This document shows positions 46,450-54,715 of a stretch of 64,000 nucleotides of DNA, in pieces (positions within the stretch are counted from its first letter, which is position 1; every line of letters begins with the position of its first letter). The position numbers were made by a program, and so were the translations under genes. The notes beneath the pieces are model-generated. The model did not search any database and was not told where the DNA came from. It worked only from the letters and a program-made list of their open reading frames with translations. The DNA is from Lachnospiraceae bacterium AC2031 (GTDB lineage Bacteria; Bacillota; Clostridia; Lachnospirales; Lachnospiraceae). The stretch covers positions 434,001-498,000 of the forward strand of contig JIAB01000001.1 in the NCBI GenBank assembly GCA_000687975.1, in the 5' to 3' direction.

Positions 46450-47079
46450 TCATCTTACAAATTCGCCGTTTAACAGCCTCTTAAAGTTTTCTTCCTGATA
46501 AGGTACCAACTTATGCTTTGAAGGACAAACCCAGTAAGGACTTGTCTTATTATTAATACCCCTAAGATATAAAGCAAGCTTCTTAGTCGAAAACCTAAGA
46601 GGAAGCTTTTCAAGTTTTAAGCTCTCAATCTCATCATTACTAAAATATATAAAATTAGCTATATCTGTAATAAAGTTTTTTATAGAAGGAGTCAGTTTAC
46701 CACCATTAGAAAGAGGTATGATACCTACTCCATCTGCCATAATATTTACTAAGTAGCCACCATAAAATGATGTATCAAAAACAATCCTCTGTTTATCATT
46801 GAGTGAACTATGGAATTCCTGAACTGCTTCATTTACTGCATTTGACACAGCACTTCCAACTAATCCGCCAACTATTCCACCTGCCACGCCACCAGCTTTA
46901 GCTCCTGCAATGGTAGCATTAGCAGTTGTGATCTGACCCTGACTACCATCAAGCGAACCCATATAGTCGAAATTCTGCACTACCAGAAAACAGTTGTCAT
47001 TTCTTAGACAATTGACACTTGAAAATAGCCACTTTACAGTTTCAATATTTCCAATTCCTTCAATGTTTACGTTTTCCAT
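46450..47079 (-). CDS. Hypothetical protein with glycine-zipper segment
   Basis: 209 residues. Residues 55-85 form a glycine-zipper-like run (GAKAGGVAGGIVGG) between two charged domains, with ATP or metal motifs absent. Good RBS (AAGGAG). It lies 13 bases past the VOC gene. Function unknown; glycine zippers often insert in membranes. Confidence 0.7.
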   Translation of the reverse strand: MENVNIEGIGNIETVKWLFSSVNCLRNDNCFLVVQNFDYMGSLDGSQGQITTANATIAGAKAGGVAGGIVGGLVGSAVSNAVNEAVQEFHSSLNDKQRIVFDTSFYGGYLVNIMADGVGIIPLSNGGKLTPSIKNFITDIANFIYFSNDEIESLKLEKLPLRFSTKKLALYLRGINNKTSPYWVCPSKHKLVPYQEENFKRLLNGEFVR

Positions 47080-47091
47080 AATTTTTCTCCT

Positions 47092-47475
47092 TTAAATAGT
47101 AATTTCTATCTGATTGCCCTCAACTCCGATTACACAGCTCTCATAATAGCCATCCCCCGTAGTTCTTGGTCCACTTAGTACCTCGAATCCGTCTTCACGG
47201 AGTTGTTTTGTCAATCGATCTACTTCTTCAGCACTTCCCACCGAAAAAGCTATATGAATATATCCCGTACGATTGGCAGACTTTGGGGAATCCTCCATAG
47301 CGGGCTTATTCATGATTTCAAGTCTTGCTCCATCATCGAAGCTTATAAAGTATGATCTGAATCCAGTTATTTCGTTATGATATCCATCATTTGAAAAACC
47401 ACCAAGATACTTAACAAAGAAATCTCTGGCCGCTTCCAAATCATTTACATACATAGCTATATGTTCTATCTTCAT
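47092..47475 (-). CDS. VOC-superfamily (glyoxalase-like) protein
   Basis: 127 residues. It starts with [18 protein letters not shown], includes GARLEIMN and [16 protein letters not shown], and ends with DPEG-like EGNQIEIT. This is a two-module metal-binding fold used by lyases, dioxygenases and drug-binding proteins; the reaction is unknown. Confidence 0.87.
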   Translation of the reverse strand: MKIEHIAMYVNDLEAARDFFVKYLGGFSNDGYHNEITGFRSYFISFDDGARLEIMNKPAMEDSPKSANRTGYIHIAFSVGSAEEVDRLTKQLREDGFEVLSGPRTTGDGYYESCVIGVEGNQIEITI

Positions 47476-47493
47476 AAAAACCTCATTTAATAT

Positions 47494-47892
47494 CTACTGC
47501 GGTAGGCCAAACATCAAAACGTATATGATGAAGGTCAATATGTCGATCAAAACAAAAACACCAAAACCAATGGCCAAAATCTTAAGACCTTTCCTTGTTT
47601 TTTTCTTATTATCTTCCGTCAGTACGTGTTCTTTTATATCACTATATAATTCAGATTTCACAATCTGCTCAGAAGCTACAGGATTTGTTTCTTCTTTTTT
47701 ATCTAAAACTAACTCGTCCAAGGATATTTCAAATAAATCACTTATTGCAACGAGTTTTTCCATATCAGGTGTTGATTCTCCAACCTCCCATTTAGAAATC
47801 GTCTGTCTTGAGACATTAAGACGATTTGCAAGTTCTTCCTGCGAGAATCCTTTTTGTTTACGAAGCTCATAAAGTTTATTATTGAATTCCAT
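47494..47892 (-). CDS. XRE-family regulator with C-terminal membrane helix
   Basis: About 132 residues from the ATG at 47892. The helix-turn-helix is at 3-57 (FSQEELANRLNVSRQTISKW). A linker and one hydrophobic segment (about 108-130) follow, so it is a membrane-attached DNA-binding protein. Its start overlaps the end of the CPBP gene by 14 bases. Confidence 0.88.
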   Translation of the reverse strand: MEFNNKLYELRKQKGFSQEELANRLNVSRQTISKWEVGESTPDMEKLVAISDLFEISLDELVLDKKEETNPVASEQIVKSELYSDIKEHVLTEDNKKKTRKGLKILAIGFGVFVLIDILTFIIYVLMFGLPQ

Positions 47893-48814
47893 AATCATCC
47901 CCACCTTTCCCTTTCCAAAGATAGATTATAACACATATCATCACTATAGTTATAATTGTTGTTACGATTCCGGCTTCTAAACCATATTCTGAACCATTAA
48001 GAATACTCAGTTTGTTATTTTTAAATACAAATAACCCTTCTGTCTGAGCATCAATTCCAGAGACAGTAAGTCCTAAAACTGAGTTTAATATATAATTCCA
48101 TGCAGTATGAAGCCCACAGGAAATCCATATATTCTTACGCCAAAGAACAATTATAGAAAACAAAACAGATATAAGATACAGATTAACTACTCCAATTATT
48201 GAGTAAACAACTCCTGAATCAAGAATAGAAGTCATTATCAAATGTGGAATAACAAATGCAGTGGAACTTATAAATACTGCCAGTGGAACCGATACCCTCT
48301 TTTTGAGAGAATTCATCAAAAAGCCTCGACAAAGAATTTCTTCTTCCGAACCCTGAATAACAAATGCTATCCCCCATAACAGAAGCCCCTTACCATTCAC
48401 ACCAGTATTAATGCCTGAAAAAGACTCAATTCCTGATATACAGCATATAACAGTTATGAGTACTAGCATAATTATGGCAATTCCTATTCCATAGAGATAA
48501 TCTAATCCTTTTCTTGTCAGGCCGATATCATCGAGATTTCTTTTTTCGATAATCCTGCAATAAAGTAAAGTAATAATAGAAAACAAAATGTAACCATAAA
48601 AAGGAACCAGTCCTACAATCTCCCCTGTTGGCATAACACCATGCAACGGATCATACCCCATTCCTGTATAGGATGCTATAACAATGATTTCACCTATTAC
48701 TCCAGATACAAAAAATATCATGATGAATGCAAGAAGCTTTTTTATCACATATTCAGCTCCTGACATTTCCATTCTATTATTGAATGGAAGTAAATTAAAA
48801 ATATGATTTTTCAT
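47879..48814 (-). CDS. CPBP-family intramembrane metalloprotease
   Basis: 311 residues, about eight helices. The catalytic EExxxR is in GSEEEILCRGFL, and the later conserved His positions are in FVIPHLIM and CGLHTAWNY. CAAX-protease-like CPBP proteins cleave or bind peptides in the membrane and often act in bacteriocin self-protection. First gene of CPBP / XRE / VOC / zipper protein / GNAT. Confidence 0.88.
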   Translation of the reverse strand: MKNHIFNLLPFNNRMEMSGAEYVIKKLLAFIMIFFVSGVIGEIIVIASYTGMGYDPLHGVMPTGEIVGLVPFYGYILFSIITLLYCRIIEKRNLDDIGLTRKGLDYLYGIGIAIIMLVLITVICCISGIESFSGINTGVNGKGLLLWGIAFVIQGSEEEILCRGFLMNSLKKRVSVPLAVFISSTAFVIPHLIMTSILDSGVVYSIIGVVNLYLISVLFSIIVLWRKNIWISCGLHTAWNYILNSVLGLTVSGIDAQTEGLFVFKNNKLSILNGSEYGLEAGIVTTIITIVMICVIIYLWKGKGGDDYGIQ

Positions 48815-48899
48815 TTAATGTTCCTCCTTGGGATTTTTGATAAATCAATCGTATAAAATCGTCCTCAAAAACACCACCAAGCAGGCCTAACAATGTGAC

Positions 48900-48931
48900 A
48901 ACGGGGATTAACAATCATGTTAATCCCCGTT
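48900..48931. repeat. Perfect 13-bp hairpin without a T-tract
   Basis: AACGGGGATTAAC, a 6-base loop and its exact complement. It lies 34 bases after the DUF1963 gene ends and 86 before the CPBP gene starts. No T-run follows on either strand. An outer inverted pair TTGATAAATC (48837-48846) and GATTTATCAA (48951-48960) surrounds it. Confidence 0.75.
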
Positions 48932-48964
48932 GCAACGCCCTATTTATAAGGATTTATCAATTTT

Positions 48965-49846
48965 TTAAAAGCACTGCAATACAAGCCATGCTTTATCAAA
49001 TCTACGTTCTTCAAGATCCTGCTTACGGATCCAAAAATAGATTGATCCGCAGTCTCCAAACATCAATTCATACCCATCAGTCTCTATCGTACTCATCTGG
49101 AACAATAACATCCAGTCCTTCGCTTTTTCTGCAATTTCTTTCTTTTGTTCATCAGTTATTGCTGCATAATCCTCCTGATTTCCTTGTCTAAATCCACTTG
49201 AACATGCTTCACATTCTTCTTCCATAGGATTTTGAATCACATTTGGATAACCGAAAAGCTTTGTAACCTCATCATTATCATCTCCACCAGCATTTTCCCG
49301 ACACTCCATGAATTCATCCCAATCAAGATCTTCATCACGAGAAAGACCTAACTCTTCATCCTTATCTCCATAACCAGGAAGACTTATATGAGGTTCAAAC
49401 TGAACAGATAACTCTGGTATCACATTCCTTTCTTCAATTTCCTCCGGAATATCTTTAGCCTGCAAAACAGTTTCTTCAGGGAAATAGAATATCATTGCAG
49501 AACCCTTGTCCTCTGGATCAAATCCCCATGTCATGGTTTCAAGATCATAAAAGAAACTTAAGATTCCTTCCTTTGGCAGGAGATTCTTATCATCCAGTTC
49601 GCTTATTTCTTTCAAATTTATCTGAGCGAGAAACGAAAGTGGTCTAGTCTTCTTTTCAGTTTCTATTCCATAAATAACACCTGTATAAGTTGGCCACTCA
49701 AAATCAGAAGGCACCGCTGGCTTTCCTCCAATTTTTGAAGTTGTTATATCCAGAGGTTCTTTACTCTTCTTAAAATTCAGTCTGATTTCCTTTTTTGCTA
49801 TCTCAAGAAGTCTTTTAGTTAGCTCCTGTTTTTCTTCTTCAGTCAT
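48965..49846 (-). CDS. DUF1963 (YwqG-like) protein
   Basis: 293 residues. The family features are SKIGGKPAVPSDFEWP, PLSFLAQINLKEI, LSFFYD and a C-terminal MFGDCGSIYFWIRKQDLEERRFDKAW. YwqG-like proteins are cytosolic, appear in polymorphic-toxin and housekeeping contexts, and have no proven activity. It stands alone. Confidence 0.87.
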   Translation of the reverse strand: MTEEEKQELTKRLLEIAKKEIRLNFKKSKEPLDITTSKIGGKPAVPSDFEWPTYTGVIYGIETEKKTRPLSFLAQINLKEISELDDKNLLPKEGILSFFYDLETMTWGFDPEDKGSAMIFYFPEETVLQAKDIPEEIEERNVIPELSVQFEPHISLPGYGDKDEELGLSRDEDLDWDEFMECRENAGGDDNDEVTKLFGYPNVIQNPMEEECEACSSGFRQGNQEDYAAITDEQKKEIAEKAKDWMLLFQMSTIETDGYELMFGDCGSIYFWIRKQDLEERRFDKAWLVLQCF

Positions 49847-49952
49847 ATACCTCCAGTCCTTTCGTGCATAATGGTATTCATTTCCAAATATATCATATTA
49901 TCTATACCCTGAACAGAATAAAACGTCCATGATTTCTCCGTTAAATATAATA

Positions 49953-50711
49953 TTATATATATTGTTCTATAATCCTGGTCCACTGTCTCATCACCAGTTT
50001 CGTTGGGGTAATTTTCGAATACATACGGAAATATTTGGAAAACCAACCAGGCGTTGACATATCTTTTCCCTTCCTATTATCTTTAAGCGCCTTTTCCACA
50101 ACCTTCTCAGAACTTATCATTCCCGCATATTTAATCTTCTTTCCATCCTTCTCTCTAGGAAGCATATCCGTATCTATCCATCCAGGACATACTGCAGTCA
50201 CAATTATCTTGCGAGATTTAAGTTCAACATAAAGAGCACGTGACATATTTTTAACAAAAACCTTACTTGCAGAATAAAGAGCAAGATATGGATTCGGCTG
50301 AAATGAAGAGGCTGAGGATATATTTAGTATTCCTGAATTTTCTTTCATATAAGGTAAAACAGCAGATATAAGAAGAGCTGGAACAGTACAATTAATTTCA
50401 CAAAATCTTTTTACCTGATCCATTCCCATATCTTCATATTTACCAAGAAAACCTATTCCGGCATTATTAATGAGATATTTGATATCCGGCTTATCATCTT
50501 CTATCTTCTGTATAAGAATATCTAATCCATCACCTGATAGATCAGCACATATAGGTATAACCTTGTCAAAAGATGCTTTTAAGGTACTTAGTTTTTCTAC
50601 GTTTCTACCAACTGCCCAGATTTCATCTATATAATCATAAGAGTTAACAACGCGCGTAAATTCATTTCCCAGACCTCCAGTTGCTCCAGTAATTATAGCA
50701 ATCCTTGCCAT
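49953..50711 (-). CDS. Short-chain dehydrogenase/reductase
   Basis: About 252 residues from the ATG at 50711 (AGGAGG six bases upstream; a TTG two codons earlier is less likely). NAD(P) motif TGATGGLG, NNAG, and catalytic Ser region plus Tyr-x-x-x-Lys in YSASK. Classical SDR; the substrate is unknown, and the DltE/YqjQ-like subgroup is the nearest by feel. Controlled by the twin-operator promoter shared with the exporter at 33.9 kb. Confidence 0.9.
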   Translation of the reverse strand: MARIAIITGATGGLGNEFTRVVNSYDYIDEIWAVGRNVEKLSTLKASFDKVIPICADLSGDGLDILIQKIEDDKPDIKYLINNAGIGFLGKYEDMGMDQVKRFCEINCTVPALLISAVLPYMKENSGILNISSASSFQPNPYLALYSASKVFVKNMSRALYVELKSRKIIVTAVCPGWIDTDMLPREKDGKKIKYAGMISSEKVVEKALKDNRKGKDMSTPGWFSKYFRMYSKITPTKLVMRQWTRIIEQYI

Positions 50712-50750
50712 ATTCAACCTCCTAAATATTGTTTAGAGCCAGTTTATAAC

Positions 50751-50816
50751 TGAATAATTATTCATCAATAGAAAGTGTAACACCACTCTCATTGTTTGTC
50801 AATGAGAAAATATTCA
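50751..50816 (-). promoter_or_regulatory. Promoter flanked by twin operators, second copy
   Basis: TTGACA (50797-50802) and TACACT (50774-50779), 17-base spacing. Boxes TGAGAAAATATTCA (50803-50816, touching the -35) and TGAATAATTATTCA (50751-50764, past the -10) sit at the same relative positions, with the same overall 66-base span, as at 33919-33984. Confidence 0.85.
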
Positions 50817-50848
50817 TTCATAAATATATAGATTTAAATGAAAACAAA

Positions 50849-50881
50849 AAGACGCTACAAGTATATAACTCATAACGTCTT
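50849..50881 (-). terminator. Terminator of the RpiB-like operon
   Basis: AAGACG...CGTCTT with an inner ATGAGT/ACTTGTA helix, followed on the minus strand by TTTTTGTTTT, 11 bases past the RpiB-like stop. Confidence 0.8.
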
Positions 50882-50891
50882 AGTGACCACT

Positions 50892-51506
50892 CTAAGCTAA
50901 TGACCACTCTTTAGCTCTTCCATATTTCTCCACATACTGAATAACATCATATTTTTGTTTTAATTTATGTAATAAATCAGAATCTAAAGAACATAATAAT
51001 TCTTTCATTGAAAGCTGACCATTCTTTCTTATCGTCTTTAGTTTCTCTGTATCCTCTAGTTTACGAATAGCTTCACTTTTAGGATAACCCTGTCCAAATG
51101 GCTCAGAGAATAAAGCCTCTATTGTTTTATCGAAATTATCATATCCCGTCCAGGTATACTCTTCTCCTAGAGGTAGGGATATCGCATTTCCATTGTTAAT
51201 CTGTGCAAATAGATAAGCATCCTTTGGTGTAGGTGCATAACCACAGATAACTCCTGGCATACTATTACAAGCAAGCATCATTCCCTGACCTGATGAACAA
51301 CCAGTAACAACAAAATCAACAGCACCACTTGATAACAAAATCCCTACAAGAATAGAAATATCTATATAGGAATAGTTTTGTTTATCTTCAGTAGTACAAC
51401 CAAAGTTTATTACTTCTGATCCTTTTGGTGCGTATTTTCTTACCGTATTGTATATCAGCTCATTTTTCTCAGCCTGCGAACTTGCTTGAATAATACCAAT
51501 CTTCAT
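50892..51506 (-). CDS. RpiB/LacAB-family sugar-phosphate isomerase-like protein
   Basis: 204 residues. The family region VDFVVTGCSSGQGMMLACNSMPGV with the active Cys is present, along with the early GSEVINFG. It is longer than RpiB (about 145) by a C-terminal extension, as in the uncharacterised clostridial subgroup. Last gene of FliB-like / HEMGH protein / RpiB-like. Isomerase activity is likely but the sugar is unknown. Confidence 0.87.
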   Translation of the reverse strand: MKIGIIQASSQAEKNELIYNTVRKYAPKGSEVINFGCTTEDKQNYSYIDISILVGILLSSGAVDFVVTGCSSGQGMMLACNSMPGVICGYAPTPKDAYLFAQINNGNAISLPLGEEYTWTGYDNFDKTIEALFSEPFGQGYPKSEAIRKLEDTEKLKTIRKNGQLSMKELLCSLDSDLLHKLKQKYDVIQYVEKYGRAKEWSLA

Positions 51507-51525
51507 TTATAAAAGTCTCCGTATT

Positions 51526-52161
51526 TTATTCATTCTGTGCACATTGAATCATTGGATTATCCACCAGTTCAAGACTTATCTCTGGCACTTCTAATCCAAA
51601 TGCATTTAGATTATCGATAGCTACAGCAAGAAATTTTTCCGCATTACTAGATACTATATCTTCATTACATTCTTTTACGTCAGCCGATCTAATCGTAACA
51701 CCTAAATCACTAATGACATCAGAAAAATCTCTGCCTGCTTTCATAGCTTCAAGAACACTATTCAACTGGAAATATCCGTAGGTCATAACATTCATAAGTT
51801 CTTCCGTACCCCAAATGCTTTCAAAAAATGAGGTAAAGGATTCACCATCTGGAACAGGTGATGGCATGTGCTCAATAACAGTTGTAAGCATTGTTTTCAA
51901 ATCACCTAACCTGTCTGTTTCTCCAACATAAAGGTAATAAGCAACTGCCAGCTCATTTACATACATCTCTTCCTGGACCTTTGAAAGCTTTAGTCCATAC
52001 TTTTCTACAAGGCAATGTCCCATCTCATGAACAAGATTATACCAGTGAAAATATAGATCAAACTTGTACTGAATATTGTCCTCACCAAGGAGCATTTTAT
52101 ATCCCATCTGTTGTTCTTCATTTCCAGTTTCATATTTACCCGAAATAATCTTATACTTCAT
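51526..52161 (-). CDS. Putative zincin (HExxH) protein, uncharacterised
   Basis: 211 residues. His45-Glu46-Met-Gly-His49 (HEMGH) and a downstream Glu70 in NELAVAYY form a plausible zinc site of a small metallopeptidase. No signal peptide, so it is cytosolic. It starts 2 bases after the FliB-like gene ends. I do not recognise a named family. Confidence 0.75.
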   Translation of the reverse strand: MKYKIISGKYETGNEEQQMGYKMLLGEDNIQYKFDLYFHWYNLVHEMGHCLVEKYGLKLSKVQEEMYVNELAVAYYLYVGETDRLGDLKTMLTTVIEHMPSPVPDGESFTSFFESIWGTEELMNVMTYGYFQLNSVLEAMKAGRDFSDVISDLGVTIRSADVKECNEDIVSSNAEKFLAVAIDNLNAFGLEVPEISLELVDNPMIQCAQNE

Positions 52162-52163
52162 CT

Positions 52164-53030
52164 CTAGTCCCCCTCTATAGAATTTAGAATAATATCAATA
52201 TTATCTTCATTGTATTCTATCTGCTCAGACCATCTTCTTACGGCTTCTACATCATCATGAAATGAGTTTGCATAAAGCATTATAAATATAATACTATAAA
52301 TCGCATAATCTACAATCTTCTTAACACCGTAATCCAGAGTCAGTTCAAGCTGTCTGAAAAGAATATACTGATAAATTAACTCAAATTTTTTTATAAATTG
52401 GTCATCCAGGTTATTTAAATAATCTGGATAATTTCTTTTTATTAGTAGTACTTCATTTTTCCAATTAGAATCGATAGGTTCGGTAATATAAAAGATATCG
52501 AGAATTTCCTCAATCTTATCTTCATTCAGATATTCAGGAAGTTTATTTGTAAGGTTCAAATAATCCTGCGATATATCTATCCCTAACAATTTCAGAAGAT
52601 TTTGAAAATCGATAGTCTTCTCACTATCACAGATTATAAAGTTAAGACTATGCTTTTCAAAAAGTAATTCAGAAGCTTTTTCACAGCTTAGCCCAACACC
52701 AGCTAAACTATAATCATTTATATCTTCAAAAAACCTGGGATGGAGTCTACATATATCACACAGACCATCCTCTCCTAATTCTTCTATTATCTTACATAAA
52801 CCGCTATCTTTTAGGAATGGACATCTCTTATCATCAGTCAGTTTAAAAAATGTATCTTCTCCCTCATGAATATTCTGTCTTATCTCATTCCCCAGTTCTG
52901 AATCAAGGCTCTTGTAATACCCCAGAGTATCTTCGTCTATATCTATCTCCCAGCCCTTACAGCAGCTATGATTACATTTATCTGCTTTACATTTAAATTC
53001 ACTATATATTTCTGCATCTATATTCGTCAT
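52164..53030 (-). CDS. FliB-like lysine-N-methylase (YkgJ-type cysteine motif)
   Basis: 288 residues, shorter than Salmonella FliB (about 400). The N-terminus has CKADKCNHSCCKGWEID, then RCPFL, LCKI and LCDICRLHPRFF, the cysteine cluster typical of FliB/YkgJ proteins. FliB methylates lysines of flagellin. There are no flagellar genes in this window, and its operon partners are an HExxH protein and an RpiB-like protein, so the target could differ. Confidence 0.83.
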   Translation of the reverse strand: MTNIDAEIYSEFKCKADKCNHSCCKGWEIDIDEDTLGYYKSLDSELGNEIRQNIHEGEDTFFKLTDDKRCPFLKDSGLCKIIEELGEDGLCDICRLHPRFFEDINDYSLAGVGLSCEKASELLFEKHSLNFIICDSEKTIDFQNLLKLLGIDISQDYLNLTNKLPEYLNEDKIEEILDIFYITEPIDSNWKNEVLLIKRNYPDYLNNLDDQFIKKFELIYQYILFRQLELTLDYGVKKIVDYAIYSIIFIMLYANSFHDDVEAVRRWSEQIEYNEDNIDIILNSIEGD

Positions 53031-53195
53031 TTTTAATCATTAACCTCAAAATCAATATGATTCTCACTTATTATAAACCACCTGTGCATTTCACGTACAA
53101 AAATTGCATCTTACAAGCCAATTTATAGACCGAAGTACGCTCTTACGATATATTCACATCAACAGCACAAATACATCTTCAGAAAGGAAAAACCT

Positions 53196-53948
53196 ATGAA
53201 CAAAATCTATAAGAAAAATGAAGTAACCTTCGCGATCATCTGTATAATTATCTATGTTGTTGGAACAAGCATCTGTGAAGCTATAGCAGAGACCATCGAA
53301 ATAGTAAAACTACCTTCAATGATCTTTCATGTATTCTTTACAATAGCGATCGTAGCTTGGCTTAAAAAGAATGATCTATTTGAAAAATATGGTCTTCATA
53401 AGGCTGAATATAAACTTTCCAAAGCATGGTTTTATATACCATTAATATTGATAGGCTTTTCCAGCATTTACTTCGGAGTAACCTTAAAATATACAATAGC
53501 CGAAACTGCTTTCTACATGATAAGCATGCTATGCGTAGGTTTTCTTGAAGAAATAATCTTTCGAGGTTTTCTATTCAAAGGTATGGCTAAGAAGAATATA
53601 AAATCAGCTATCATTGTTTCATCTTTAACCTTTGGAATCGGTCATATAGTTAACCTGCTCAACGGACAACCTCTCTTGGAAACATTACTTCAGATAGCTT
53701 TTGCTATAGCTGTCGGTTTTGTACTTGTAACCCTCTTCTACAAGGGAAAGAGCCTTATTCCATGCATTGCATTTCATAGCATCAATAACTCTCTTTCATC
53801 TATAAGTAACGAAGAGGCTTCTCTCAAGTTCTTCGGAACTGTAGAGAAAGAACTGTATATTACTGTAAGTATTGCACTTATTATCTGTGTAATCTATCTT
53901 GTTGCATTGTGGCATAATTTTCAGAATAATTCATCCAATAAAATATAG
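53196..53948 (+). CDS. CPBP-family intramembrane metalloprotease
   Basis: 250 residues, about seven helices. EExxxR in GFLEEIIFRGFL, His in FGIGHIVNLL and a late His/Asn in IAFHSINNSLS complete the site. RBS AGAAAGGAAAA precedes the ATG. Its end overlaps the convergent APH gene by 28 bases. Confidence 0.88.
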   Translation: MNKIYKKNEVTFAIICIIIYVVGTSICEAIAETIEIVKLPSMIFHVFFTIAIVAWLKKNDLFEKYGLHKAEYKLSKAWFYIPLILIGFSSIYFGVTLKYTIAETAFYMISMLCVGFLEEIIFRGFLFKGMAKKNIKSAIIVSSLTFGIGHIVNLLNGQPLLETLLQIAFAIAVGFVLVTLFYKGKSLIPCIAFHSINNSLSSISNEEASLKFFGTVEKELYITVSIALIICVIYLVALWHNFQNNSSNKI

Positions 53949-54715
53949 TATCGTATTTTTTCCCAATCCGGCTCGATTCCAAGCTTCTCAAAGAGCACTT
54001 CTGGACGGAAGTCAGCATAGACCTTTCCACCATAGGTCCCATCGAAGTTGTGCTTGAGGCTCCGATAACACATGGCAATATCTTCCCACTTATCTGCGAT
54101 GCCTGCATTTCCTAAATCGATCAGACCGCTAAGTTTTCCGTTCTCAATAAAGACATTTGGCAGACAGTAATCGCCGTGGGACAGCACCGGTTCATAGGAA
54201 GGCTTGTGTTCGAAGAGCCATTGGAGTAGTTCCTCTGGATCTTTGAATCCACCTTCCCCGAAGGTCTCCGGTTCGGTAGCCTCCAGGTTGTACAGGTGTT
54301 CTTCCACCTGTCTTTTCGCCTTTTGAAGTTCCTGTTCTAGACCACAGTCCCTCGGACAGTCCGAGATATCGATACTCCAGAGAAGTTTCAAGGTATCAGC
54401 AAGGACCGTTACCATCTCATCTGGATGCTCAAAATAGTATTCACTGCAGGACATTTCTCCTGAAACTTTGCTCATTAGTAGATACTGTTTCTCATCATCC
54501 TGTTCGAAAGCGAGGATTTCTGGTACCGGTACCTTGTCAGAAAGCCATCGCACCATCTGCACCGTTTCCTCCTCTTCCATCCCCAGCGGCATAATCTTCA
54601 GAACGAAATCGTCAAAGAGCATGATCTTCGAATTAGATTTTCCAATATCATCAAGCTCATAAGGCTTGCCCTCAATAATTTTTTTTATATTTTCTGGAAT
54701 AATATCGTAATTCAT
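53921..54715 (-). CDS. APH(3')-like aminoglycoside phosphotransferase
   Basis: 264 residues, the same length as APH(3')-IIIa. The catalytic loop is SHGDYCLPN (His180, Asp182, Asn187), the Mg site is IDLG (Asp200), and the end PDWEKIRYYILLDELF is the family signature. It would phosphorylate the 3'-OH of kanamycin-like drugs. Counted 60-base samples of this gene are 53-55% GC, against 27-40% in its upstream neighbours, which points to recent transfer. It starts with a 4-base overlap with the YcaQ-like gene. Whether it confers resistance cannot be told from sequence. Confidence 0.88.
   Translation of the reverse strand: MNYDIIPENIKKIIEGKPYELDDIGKSNSKIMLFDDFVLKIMPLGMEEEETVQMVRWLSDKVPVPEILAFEQDDEKQYLLMSKVSGEMSCSEYYFEHPDEMVTVLADTLKLLWSIDISDCPRDCGLEQELQKAKRQVEEHLYNLEATEPETFGEGGFKDPEELLQWLFEHKPSYEPVLSHGDYCLPNVFIENGKLSGLIDLGNAGIADKWEDIAMCYRSLKHNFDGTYGGKVYADFRPEVLFEKLGIEPDWEKIRYYILLDELF

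Noticed and set aside
49843-50046. 67-codon frame between the DUF1963 and SDR genes
   Set aside because: It mostly overlaps the SDR 3' end in another frame and has no RBS.
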